16,915 nt of DNA from a bacterium (GTDB lineage Bacteria; Patescibacteriota; Doudnabacteria; UBA920), in the NCBI GenBank assembly GCA_021789715.1, contig JAJYJE010000002.1, positions 1 through 16,915 of the forward strand, in the 5' to 3' direction. The notes beneath the pieces are model-generated. The model saw only the letters and a list, made by a program, of their open reading frames with translations, was not told the DNA's origin and ran no database searches. This document shows, in pieces, positions 7,979 through 14,337 of this stretch. Position 1 is the stretch's first letter, and each line of letters opens with the position of its first letter. Both the position numbers and the translations under genes were made by a program.

Positions 7979-8007
7979 TTGACATTTTGCATAAACCTTG
8001 CTATGAT
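7979..8007 (+). promoter_or_regulatory. Near-consensus promoter with no protein gene behind it
   Basis: Perfect -35 TTGACA (7979-7984), 17-nt spacer, -10 TATGAT (8002-8007). The predicted start is near 8014. No credible coding sequence follows for nearly 700 nt, which points to an RNA gene or a very long leader. Confidence 0.8.
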
Positions 8008-8013
8008 AAATAC

Positions 8014-8534
8014 ATAGTAAATAAAGTACTTCTAGAAATAAAAAGTTCTTTAAAAACAAAAATCCTTTCGGTCCGCCATTCAGCGGATACCCTAGGACAA
8101 AAACTCACTCGAGGGAATTTGTCCTCAACGCGTTTGAGGACAGCTTTCCTCTTAACTTCTCGCTCATAGCTTGTTCCAATCCAAGCTGTCTGAAAACAAA
8201 AACAAAAAATGTAGGCTTGTTTGTTCCCCAACAAATTAGCAATAAAAAAGATCAAAAATCAAAAAAAATGTTTTAGGTAACCCCGTGTTACCGTAAGAGA
8301 AGTTTAGAGTGTAGTTTGAAATGCGATTGGAAGTTCAGACGCTTCTCCCGGCTGTTTAGTCGGGAAGGCCTGAAATTAACAGTGTGTTGCCTACTGTCTC
8401 TCTCCGAGAGACGGTGCGTGACCGATTAATTTCGGGTTACAGCGCCCTATCACCGTCTAAGTATCAAATATATTGAGACGCCCGTGAAGGGCGCTATTTC
8501 ATTGGGAGTTTTTTTGCCCGGCAGGGCTTTTTTT
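8014..8534 (+). ncRNA. Putative large structured RNA of unknown family
   Basis: This stretch of about 520 nt runs from a consensus promoter to a terminator and has no convincing reading frame. By eye it holds hairpins at 8071-8088 (CCGC/GCGG), 8121-8141 (GTCCTCAA/TTGAGGAC), 8166-8189 (ATAGCTTG/CAAGCTGT), 8276-8292 (GGTAAC/GTTACC), 8347-8363 (CCCGGCT/AGTCGGG), a long-range stem 8369-8379 with 8426-8436 (CCTGAAATTAA/TTAATTTCGGG) enclosing GTCTCTC/GAGAGAC (8396-8412), and a 3' stem 8441-8495 (AGCGCCCT/AGGGCGCT with inner TCAC/GTGA and CGTCT/AGACG). A-rich single strands link the 5' hairpins (8190-8275). I looked for landmarks of RNase P, tmRNA, SRP and 5S RNA and found none. It could also be a divergent housekeeping RNA or the leader of the DksA-like gene. 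Confidence 0.5.
8516..8534 (+). terminator. Intrinsic terminator of the structured RNA
   Basis: GCCC (8516-8519), loop GGCA, GGGC (8524-8527), then seven Ts (8528-8534). Seven Ts also precede the stem. The stem is short but GC-only and is placed right after the last large hairpin. Confidence 0.65.
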
Positions 8535-8550
8535 GTTGAGCGATATGCGC

Positions 8551-8556
8551 TATAAT
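8551..8556 (+). promoter_or_regulatory. -10 element upstream of the DksA-like gene
   Basis: Perfect TATAAT, 17 nt past the RNA terminator's T-run; the -35 is poor. Transcription from about 8563 would give a leader of about 140 nt for the DksA-like/lspA/yifB group. Confidence 0.5.
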
Positions 8557-8605
8557 AGCTGTACAAGCCCGATTTGGCCTACAGGTTTTTTGACTCCGTT
8601 CATGT

Positions 8606-8646
8606 TGTCTTTTTTAGCGGCATGGGCCGGGTGTTAAAAAAAGACA
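8606..8646 (+). other. Leader stem-loop before the DksA-like gene
   Basis: TGTCTTTTTT (8606-8615) pairs perfectly with AAAAAAGACA (8637-8646) around a 21-nt G-rich loop, inside the untranslated leader. It could act as a regulatory structure; no ligand-binding RNA class is recognised. Confidence 0.4.
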
Positions 8647-8701
8647 CAATTGTCGTAATAAATACCTGCGGGCCGCCTATCTTTAACCTTATTTTATACT
8701 C

Positions 8702-9007
8702 ATGCTATCACAATCGTTTGTCTCAGAGATGAAACAGCAGCTGCTTAATAAGAAGCGGCAATTGGAAAATGATTTGGCCGGCCTTGCTCCCCATACGGAA
8801 ATGGGCGACAGCGAGGATGAGAACGCGGAGGAAATCCAGGTCGACGAAGCCAGCCAGGACGTAATTGCGATGATGCAGGCCGATTTGGCAAAAATCAATT
8901 CGGCCTTGGCCAAAATCGAAAACGGCACCTATGGCACCGATGACGAAGGCAGGGAAATTTCCGAAGCCAGGCTGCGGGCCATACCGTGGGCCGATAAAGC
9001 GATATAG
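8702..9007 (+). CDS. TraR/DksA-family protein lacking the zinc-finger cysteines
   Basis: DksA-type proteins enter the RNA polymerase secondary channel and alter transcription initiation, often with ppGpp. The 101-aa protein has the N-terminal coiled coil (FVSEMKQQLLNKKRQLENDLAGL), an acidic middle (GDSEDENAEEIQVDEAS), the second helix (QADLAKINSALAKIENGTYG) and the tail REISEARLRAIPWA. The first CxxC that normally follows GTYG is replaced by TDDEG, and the protein ends (ADKAI) where the second pair should come, so it cannot bind zinc in the usual way. ATG 8702 has no ribosome binding site. Stop to the next start is 18 nt, so it is probably co-transcribed with the lspA-like and yifB genes. Confidence 0.85.
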   Translation: MLSQSFVSEMKQQLLNKKRQLENDLAGLAPHTEMGDSEDENAEEIQVDEASQDVIAMMQADLAKINSALAKIENGTYGTDDEGREISEARLRAIPWADKAI

Positions 9008-9025
9008 ATTTAAGATTTTGGATTT

Positions 9026-9532
9026 ATGGAGGCGGACAGCAAGCAATCGTGCGAGCAAAACCAAAACGAAAGAGCCGCGCAGGCCCCTTTCGTTTTTTGG
9101 TTTTTGTTGGGATTAATATTGGTGGCGATTGATCAGATTGCAAAGTTTTTGTCATTTCACCTAAAGAGCGATCAGGTGGCGGGACGGTTCATTTGGCGGC
9201 AAAATTTTTTTAACTACCGTTTCGCGTTTAGTTTGCCGGTGCCGGGGATGGCTATGGCGGTAATTTATGCGCTCGTGTTGGGCGGCTTTGGGTGGTACGC
9301 GGTTACCCGGTGGAGGCTATTCGGCCGATTACAATCTCTCGCGGCGGTTTTAATTTTGGCGGGCGGCTTGTCGAATGTGGCCGAGCGCGCGGCGCTCGGC
9401 GGCGTCCGCGATTTTTTGGCTATCCGCCTTTCGGCCTGGACTGGATATTATAACCTGGCGGATTTTTATATTTTGGCCGGCATTGTTTTATTATTAGCAA
9501 CTCCGATGCTCACGAAGCGCTCATCATATTAA
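9026..9532 (+). CDS. lspA: Lipoprotein signal peptidase II-like protein, divergent active site
   Basis: LspA is a membrane aspartic protease that removes signal peptides in front of the lipid-modified cysteine of lipoproteins. The 168-aa protein has about four membrane segments and the family landmarks in order: AIDQIAKFL (Asp36 region), NYRFAFS, GGLSNVAERAALGGVRDF (113-130) and YYNLADFYI (141-149). The second catalytic aspartate is present (Asp146 in NLAD). The first, normally in NxxDR, is Glu120 (NVAER). The N-terminal ~20 residues are hydrophilic and longer than usual, so a later start is possible, although no better one is evident. The stop codon overlaps the yifB start by one base (TAATG), implying coupled translation. 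A lipoprotein with a lipobox is encoded at 12198, so the pathway has a plausible client. Confidence 0.85.
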   Translation: MEADSKQSCEQNQNERAAQAPFVFWFLLGLILVAIDQIAKFLSFHLKSDQVAGRFIWRQNFFNYRFAFSLPVPGMAMAVIYALVLGGFGWYAVTRWRLFGRLQSLAAVLILAGGLSNVAERAALGGVRDFLAIRLSAWTGYYNLADFYILAGIVLLLATPMLTKRSSY

Positions 9533-11037
9533 TGATCGCAAAAATATACTCGGCATCGGTGTTCGGTCTTGGCGCGGAGCTGATTGAGGTTGAGGCCGAC
9601 GTTACGAACGGCCTGCCGGCAACCATTGTTGTCGGCTTGCCGGACACGGCGGTTCAGGAAAGTCGCGAGCGGGTGAAGGCGGCGGTTAAAAATTCCGGCT
9701 GTTCCTACCCGTCCACTCGCGTATCAGTGAACTTGGCGCCCGCTGACGTCCCCAAGCTAGGTACCCATTTTGATTTGCCAATCGCTTTGGCAATACTGCT
9801 GGCTTCCGAACAATTGGCTTTTGACCCAGCAGGTAAAATGTTTTTGGGAGAACTGTCCCTGGACGGGCAGCTGCGTCCGGTTTCGGGAGTGCTGGCGGCC
9901 GCGCTACGCGCTAAGGAACTGGGGTTTAAGGAATTGTACGTGCCGGAGGGTAATGCCGCGGAAGCCGCTTTGGTGCAGGAATTGGCGGTGTATCCCGTCC
10001 GATATCTTGGAGAGTTGTTGCGGCATTTATTGGGAACGAATATATTGTTGCCGCAGGAGAATGTCCCTATAGCCGAGATTCTGGTAAATGCGGCGCCGGC
10101 TTTGGATATGAAGGATATCGCTGGCCAGGAACAGGCGAAACGGGCACTGGAGATTGCGGCGGCCGGAGGCCATAACATTCTGCTGTCAGGTCCGCCCGGC
10201 AGCGGCAAAACGTTGCTGGCTCGGGCTATGGCCGGCCTGCTGCCGGATTTGGCCTTGGAAGAGGCGCTGGAGCTGACTAAAATTTACAGTATTGCCGGCA
10301 AGCTGCGCGGCTCGCTGGTGTCCAGCCGGCCGGTGCGCAGCCCTCATCACACGACTTCCAATGTGGCGCTCGTGGGCGGCGGGGCCAGCCCCAAACCCGG
10401 CGAGGTAACCTTATCACACCGCGGCATTTTGTTTTTAGACGAGTTTCCCGAATTCCCGCGCAATGTTTTGGAAGCGCTGCGCCAGCCGTTGGAAGACGGC
10501 GTGGTTACGATAGCGCGAGCCTCGGGAAGTTTTACTTTTCCCGCGAAATTTACCCTGGTTGCCGCCCAGAATCCCTGTCCGTGCGGATTTTTGGGCGACA
10601 ATTCCAAACATTGCGTGTGCACGCCCGGACAGATTTTTAAATATCAGAAAAAAATTTCCGGGCCGCTTTTGGACCGCATTGATTTGCATGTGGAAGTCCC
10701 CCGGTTGGCTTATGACAAAATATCCGAACCGGCCGCGGGCGAGAGCTCACTCGATATCAAGACCAGGGTGCGGCGGGCCAGGGAGATCCAGCGCCGCCGT
10801 TTTGGCACGGTTAAGACGAACAGCGAAATGGATATTGTGGAGCTGCGCCGATTCTGCCGGCTGCAGGAGGCGGAACGCCAGGTATTGAAGGCTGCGATGC
10901 AGCGTTACAGTTTTTCGGGGCGCAGCCTCCACCGTATCCTTAAGGTTGCCCGCACAATAGCTGACTTGGCCGGCCTGGAGGATATTTCCGTCGACAACTT
11001 GGGCGAAGCGCTCATGTATCGGCCAAAATCAGAATAG
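9532..11037 (+). CDS. comM: YifB/ComM family AAA+ ATPase (Mg-chelatase-like)
   Basis: ComM is a hexameric branch-migration helicase that helps RecA integrate DNA taken up by transformation. The protein is 501 aa, the usual length. An N-terminal Lon-protease-like ChlI fold (about 1-170, SVNLAPADVPKLGTHFDLPIA) precedes the Mg-chelatase AAA+ core with Walker A GPPGSGKT (220-227), Walker B GILFLDEF (298-305) and the sensor region GPLLDRIDLHVEVP. A cysteine cluster CPCGFLGDNSKHCVC is typical of this family. The C-terminal Mg_chelatase_C helices include YSFSGRSLHRILKVARTIADL. Translation is coupled to the lspA-like gene. Together with recA in the same window and a pilin cluster downstream, it suggests competence for DNA uptake, which is inference. 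Confidence 0.95.
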   Translation: MIAKIYSASVFGLGAELIEVEADVTNGLPATIVVGLPDTAVQESRERVKAAVKNSGCSYPSTRVSVNLAPADVPKLGTHFDLPIALAILLASEQLAFDPAGKMFLGELSLDGQLRPVSGVLAAALRAKELGFKELYVPEGNAAEAALVQELAVYPVRYLGELLRHLLGTNILLPQENVPIAEILVNAAPALDMKDIAGQEQAKRALEIAAAGGHNILLSGPPGSGKTLLARAMAGLLPDLALEEALELTKIYSIAGKLRGSLVSSRPVRSPHHTTSNVALVGGGASPKPGEVTLSHRGILFLDEFPEFPRNVLEALRQPLEDGVVTIARASGSFTFPAKFTLVAAQNPCPCGFLGDNSKHCVCTPGQIFKYQKKISGPLLDRIDLHVEVPRLAYDKISEPAAGESSLDIKTRVRRAREIQRRRFGTVKTNSEMDIVELRRFCRLQEAERQVLKAAMQRYSFSGRSLHRILKVARTIADLAGLEDISVDNLGEALMYRPKSE

Positions 11038-11070
11038 TGTAAAATTTAAATATCAAAATGCAAAATGTGG

Positions 11071-11104
11071 GTGTTTTTGTCCGCCGGCTGGCGGATAAAA
11101 ACAC
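11071..11104. repeat. 15-bp palindromic hairpin between comM and galU
   Basis: GTGTTTTTGTCCGCC (11071-11085) pairs with GGCGGATAAAAACAC (11090-11104), with a single G-T pair, around GGCT. AT-rich arms of a larger inverted repeat (about 11040-11143, with CAAAATG and CATTTTG motifs) surround it. No T-run follows on either strand. The core GTCCGCC...GCGGAT is also found at 8071-8088, which suggests a dispersed palindrome rather than a simple terminator, though it may end the comM transcript. Confidence 0.6.
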
Positions 11105-11171
11105 TATGATTTTAAATTTGATTTTTACATTTTGAATTTGATCGAGAGTAGTTTTTTCCCAAAAAACGTAT

Positions 11172-11177
11172 TATAAT
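11172..11177 (+). promoter_or_regulatory. -10 element giving a leaderless galU message
   Basis: Perfect TATAAT ending 7 nt before the galU ATG (11185), so transcription should begin at or within a base or two of the start codon. No convincing -35 is seen. Confidence 0.6.
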
Positions 11178-11184
11178 ACCCCAT

Positions 11185-12087
11185 ATGACCACCAAAAAGA
11201 AAGTTCGCAAAGCGATTATCCCGGCGGCCGGATACGGGACGCGGTTTTTGCCCGCTACTAAAGCGCAGCCCAAAGAGATGTTGCCGGTCGTCGACAAGCC
11301 GATTATCCAATACGTGGTGGAAGACGCGGTGTCGGCCGGGATTGAGGATATTATCATTGTCACCGGCTGGCTGAAGCGCACTATTGAAGACCATTTTGAT
11401 TATCCGTTTGAACTGGAAAAGCGGCTGGAAGATTCGGGCAAGTATGAAGAGTTGGAAGAGATCCGCAATATTTCCAATTTGGCGAATTTTTATTTCGTCA
11501 GGCAAAAAGGCCCTTTAGGGAACGCAACGCCGATTTGGAATGCCCGGGATTTTGTAGGCAACGAGCCGTTCTTGGTGCTTTGGGGCGATGAGTTTATGGA
11601 TGCCCAGCCTTCCCGCTCGCAGCAGCTGGTTAAAGCTTTCGGGGAGCTTGATGGCAGCGCCGTTATTGCCAGCGTCACAAAAAACCAGCCGGAAGATTAC
11701 AAGCGGTATGGTTATGCCGCGGGCAAGAAAGTCAGCGACAATGTTTTGGAAATTAAGGAAATTATTGAAAAGCCCGGAATCGAGCGGATCAGCTCCGATT
11801 ACGCGCTTATTGGCGGCTCGGTTTACGAGCCGGAAATGTTTAATGCCATAGAAGAAGCAATGTGGCGGCTGAAAGACGAAAACACGCCCCGGGAGCTGGT
11901 GTATATTGATGCTATCAATATTCTATTGGAGCGGGGCAGAACGTGCCATGCCGTCAAGATCGCCGGCGGCAAATTTTATGATTGCGGGAATAAATTGGAA
12001 TATTTAAAAACGGTGGTGGAGTTCGGGTTGAGGCACGAGGATTTAAGAGAGGAATTTGGAGAATATTTAAAGAAATTAAAAATTTAA
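11185..12087 (+). CDS. galU: UTP-glucose-1-phosphate uridylyltransferase
   Basis: GalU makes UDP-glucose from UTP and glucose-1-phosphate for exopolysaccharide, glycolipid and cell-envelope synthesis in the cytoplasm. The protein is 300 aa, a normal length. The nucleotide-binding signature AAGYGTRFLPATKAQPKEML spans residues 14-33, and VDKPIIQYVVEDAVSAGIEDI follows. The metal/sugar region reads WGDE (133-136), where GalU usually has GDD. IEKPG and the C-terminal GKFYDCGNKLEYLKTVVEFGLRH region match the family. ATG 11185 is supported by the -10 element placed for leaderless transcription. It stands alone between AT-rich palindromic spacers, with no partner sugar gene in the window. A related sugar nucleotidyltransferase specificity cannot be excluded. 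Confidence 0.93.
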   Translation: MTTKKKVRKAIIPAAGYGTRFLPATKAQPKEMLPVVDKPIIQYVVEDAVSAGIEDIIIVTGWLKRTIEDHFDYPFELEKRLEDSGKYEELEEIRNISNLANFYFVRQKGPLGNATPIWNARDFVGNEPFLVLWGDEFMDAQPSRSQQLVKAFGELDGSAVIASVTKNQPEDYKRYGYAAGKKVSDNVLEIKEIIEKPGIERISSDYALIGGSVYEPEMFNAIEEAMWRLKDENTPRELVYIDAINILLERGRTCHAVKIAGGKFYDCGNKLEYLKTVVEFGLRHEDLREEFGEYLKKLKI

Positions 12088-12197
12088 AAATTAAAGCGCA
12101 AAGTGACAATATAAAATTCAAAAATAATATTGCGGTTATAATTTTATGTTTGCATTGCCATTTTGATTTTTGATGTTTACATTTTAAATTATTTTTT
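12088..12197. repeat. AT-rich spacer with imperfect inverted repeats
   Basis: This gap resembles those at 3047-3177 and 11040-11143: its left part carries AAATTAAA and AAAATTCAAAA, and its right part the complementary TTTTGATTTTTGATG and CATTTTAAATT. A TATAAT at 12137-12142 could be the -10 of the following lipoprotein gene, without a clear -35. Confidence 0.4.
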
Positions 12198-13502
12198 ATG
12201 GAGCATAAAATAAAAATATTGAAGTCTAAATTTTTATTGGCCATTGTAGGCATAACCCTCCTTGCGGCCGGATGCGGCGGTGGAACTGCGGCGCGGCAGA
12301 ATAAGCCGATTACGCTGACTTTTTGGGATCCGTTTATGGACACTCAAAGCCTGCAGCCTTTGCTCGACGCCTACCGCCAACAGCACCCCAATGTCACCAT
12401 TGTTTACACCAAAAAGGACATCAACACCTATAATCAGGACTTGTTGAACGCTTTGGCTGCCGGTACGGGGCCGGATATTTTCTCCATAAATAACGCCTGG
12501 CTGCCCCAGTATATGGACAAGGCCACGACCGCGCCGGCATCCGTATTTACCTATACTGATTTTAAGAACGCGTTTGTCGACACCGTAGTCAACGATTTTA
12601 CGGTCAATCAAAAAATATACGGCGTGGCCATGTCGGTGGACAGTCTGGCGCTGTATTATAACAAGGATTTGCTGGGCAGCGCCGGCATTGCCACTCCGCC
12701 CAAGACTTGGGCGGAACTTTCTGCCGACGTGCAAAAGCTGAAGCGGAAGAATACTCAGGGTTACTTTACGGTCAGCGGCGCGGCGCTTGGCACCAATGCC
12801 AATATTAACCGGGCGGTGGATATTTTATATTTGATGATGCTGCAGCAGGGAACCGTGCCGGCCAGCGGCGACGGCCGGCCGACGTTTGCCGATACGGTTC
12901 AGCAAAATGGTAATCTGGTCAGTCCCGGCGTTAACGCGTTGTCGTTCTATACCTCATTTGCCAACCCAGCCAGCCCCAATTACAACTGGAATATGAACAG
13001 TGATTATTCCACTGACGCGTTTGCCAACGGCCGGGCGGCGTTTTTGTACAGTTATTCCTATACCCGGCAGACTATTGACCAAAAATCGCCGAATTTGAAT
13101 TACGACGTGGCGCCGGTACCGCAGCCGAATTTGGATCAGCCAGCCGTCAATTTTAGCAATTATTGGGGCCAGGTGGTGAGTAAACAGAGTCAAAATCCGG
13201 CCGCGGCCTGGGATTTTCTTAAATTTTTGACGAGCAAAGACAGTTTGGACAAGTACTACGCCCAGAATAAAGTTCCGTCTTCGCGCCGCGATTTGATTGA
13301 GCTGCAAATCCCCGATCCGGATATTGGCGTGTTTGCCAATGCCAACCTGACGGCTAAATCGTTTTATCGCTCGGACCAGGCGTCCGTTGATGATATTTTC
13401 GGCCGCGCCATCGATAATGTGATTCTCCGCGGCCTTAGTCCGCAGGACGCCCTGAGCCAGGCGGAGCAGCAGGTGGGAGCGCTGCAGCAGGGATCGCAAT
13501 AA
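12198..13502 (+). CDS. Extracellular sugar-binding lipoprotein (solute-binding protein family 1)
   Basis: This is the binding subunit of a carbohydrate ABC importer, anchored outside the membrane. The 434-aa protein starts with a lysine-rich n-region, a hydrophobic stretch and the lipobox LAAGC with acceptor Cys26, followed by a glycine-rich tether. The mature part has the SBP family-1 marks: ITLTFWDPF, LLDAYRQQHPNVTIVYTKK, LLNALAAGTGPDIFSINNAWLPQY, GVAMSVDSLALYYNKDLL, a hinge-region GRAAFLYSYSY, and NFSNYWGQVVSKQSQNPAAAWDFLKFLTS. No permease or ATPase gene is adjacent, so it is an orphan or its transporter is elsewhere. The substrate cannot be told from sequence. There is no ribosome binding site; ATG 12198 gives a textbook lipoprotein signal. 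Confidence 0.92.
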   Translation: MEHKIKILKSKFLLAIVGITLLAAGCGGGTAARQNKPITLTFWDPFMDTQSLQPLLDAYRQQHPNVTIVYTKKDINTYNQDLLNALAAGTGPDIFSINNAWLPQYMDKATTAPASVFTYTDFKNAFVDTVVNDFTVNQKIYGVAMSVDSLALYYNKDLLGSAGIATPPKTWAELSADVQKLKRKNTQGYFTVSGAALGTNANINRAVDILYLMMLQQGTVPASGDGRPTFADTVQQNGNLVSPGVNALSFYTSFANPASPNYNWNMNSDYSTDAFANGRAAFLYSYSYTRQTIDQKSPNLNYDVAPVPQPNLDQPAVNFSNYWGQVVSKQSQNPAAAWDFLKFLTSKDSLDKYYAQNKVPSSRRDLIELQIPDPDIGVFANANLTAKSFYRSDQASVDDIFGRAIDNVILRGLSPQDALSQAEQQVGALQQGSQ

Positions 13503-13570
13503 TTTTCATTTAACAATTTTAAATTTTTAATAATTCCAGCAAAAAATTCCCTGAGAATTCAATAAGTAGA

Positions 13571-13800
13571 ATGGTAAAATATGATTTAGAGGAAAGAACC
13601 GCTAAATTTGGAGAAGCTGTAATTGAGTTTTGCTTGGGGTTGGAACAGGATGCAATTTCAAGACCGCTGAGATGTTAGCTAAAAGATTTCCCGAAATGAC
13701 CGGGTTTGCTAAAAACTTATGGCAAGAGTGCCAGGAATTAACTTTGAGATTTCAAAAAATCGTTTTAACGTTGCGCAAAAAAGAGCAAAATAAGCATTGA
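13571..13800 (+). pseudogene. Broken four-helix-bundle protein gene (23S rRNA IVS-like family)
   Basis: The first part reads MVKYDLEERTAKFGEAVIEF then CLGLEQDAISRPL, the typical start of the 'four helix bundle protein' family, and stops at TAG 13676-13678. In another frame from 13672 the typical end of the same family appears: MLAKRFPEMTGFAKNLWQEC, then QELTLRFQKIVLTLRKKEQN, ending at TGA 13798. The two pieces cover about 33 and 42 codons, while intact members have about 115-130 residues. The middle, with the usual SxxxGANYxEA helix, is missing, so a frame-changing internal deletion has destroyed the gene. A weak GGAAAG-type context and no promoter are seen. Function of the intact family is not established. 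Confidence 0.75.
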
Positions 13801-13825
13801 AAACTGAAAACTGAAAATTGAAAAT
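13798..13825. repeat. Four tandem 7-bp repeats
   Basis: TGAAAAC, TGAAAAC, TGAAAAT, TGAAAAT in direct succession. The first overlaps the stop of the broken gene and the last overlaps the -35 element of the pilin operon. Confidence 0.8.
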
Positions 13826-13846
13826 TGGCGGGGAATATGGTATGAT
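13818..13846 (+). promoter_or_regulatory. Promoter of the pilin-like operon, near-leaderless
   Basis: -35 TTGAAA (13818-13823), 17-nt spacer and -10 TATGAT (13841-13846) with an extended -10 TGG in front. The predicted start near 13853 leaves only a few bases before the ATG at 13857. Confidence 0.75.
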
Positions 13847-13856
13847 TTAATCGCCA

Positions 13857-14318
13857 ATGAACATACTGAAACAAAAATTTTTAATCTTGTCTATAATTGC
13901 CCTCCTGACCGCTCCTTTATTTGTCCGCGCGGCCGGGCTGGTGCCCTGCGGCGGGCCGACAGAGCAGCCCTGTACGGTCCTGGATATCTTTTATATGATC
14001 GCCCGGGTGACGAATTGGCTGATAGTTATGGCCGGAGTTTACGCGGTGTTCCAAATAGTTTCCGCCGGTTTTTGGCTGACGGTTAGCGCGGGCAATGAGG
14101 AAAGCGTTACTAAGTGGACCAAGGCTTTAAGGCAGGCGATAATCGGTTTTTTTATAGTGCTTGGCGCCTTTATGTTTATGAATACGGCAGCAAATATGAT
14201 TCTGATGTCCAAGTGCGCGATTGATTTCCGTAGTCCGTGGACGTACATTACAATGACCGATCCGAGCAATGTCAGCAACTGTAAGAACCCTAATAATACC
14301 TTCCTTAATGGCAATTAA
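13857..14318 (+). CDS. VirB2/TrbC-like pilin-family membrane protein
   Basis: The 153-aa protein has a Sec signal peptide (about 1-25, ending FVRAAG), two membrane helices (about 47-72 and 91-113) and a short polar loop between them containing SAGNEESVTKWTKALRQAI (GNEE at 79-82). This layout matches the VirB2/TrbC pilin family of type IV secretion systems, whose subunits stack into a helical pilus. Cysteines outside the helices (CGGPTEQPC and CAID...NC) could form disulfides after export. The tail is about 40 residues longer than a minimal pilin. The next gene starts 19 nt after the stop, suggesting an operon. No VirB4 or other secretion ATPase is visible in the window, so assignment to a secretion machine is inference. 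Confidence 0.75.
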   Translation: MNILKQKFLILSIIALLTAPLFVRAAGLVPCGGPTEQPCTVLDIFYMIARVTNWLIVMAGVYAVFQIVSAGFWLTVSAGNEESVTKWTKALRQAIIGFFIVLGAFMFMNTAANMILMSKCAIDFRSPWTYITMTDPSNVSNCKNPNNTFLNGN

Positions 14319-14337
14319 AATAAAGTTTTAGCCGAAA

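Noticed and set aside
7987..8169. 60-codon plus-strand frame after the consensus promoter
   Set aside because: It starts before the predicted transcription start, has odd composition and no protein-like pattern.
8001..8255. 84-codon open frame on the minus strand within the RNA region
   Set aside because: It lies over hairpins and A-rich linkers, has no recognisable family or ribosome binding site, and opposes the strong promoter; AT-rich chance frame.
8276..8534. RNase P, tmRNA, SRP or 6S RNA
   Set aside because: I found no GAGGAAAGUCC, no tmRNA tRNA-like end or tag frame, and no SRP GGAA tetraloop motif. 6S cannot be excluded strictly but no single long bubbled hairpin is seen.
12954..13499. 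181-codon minus-strand frame opposite the sugar-binding protein
   Set aside because: The plus strand matches a known family through this region; the minus frame is a by-product of codon usage.
13798..13825. CRISPR-like repeats
   Set aside because: The units are only 7 bp and contiguous without spacers.
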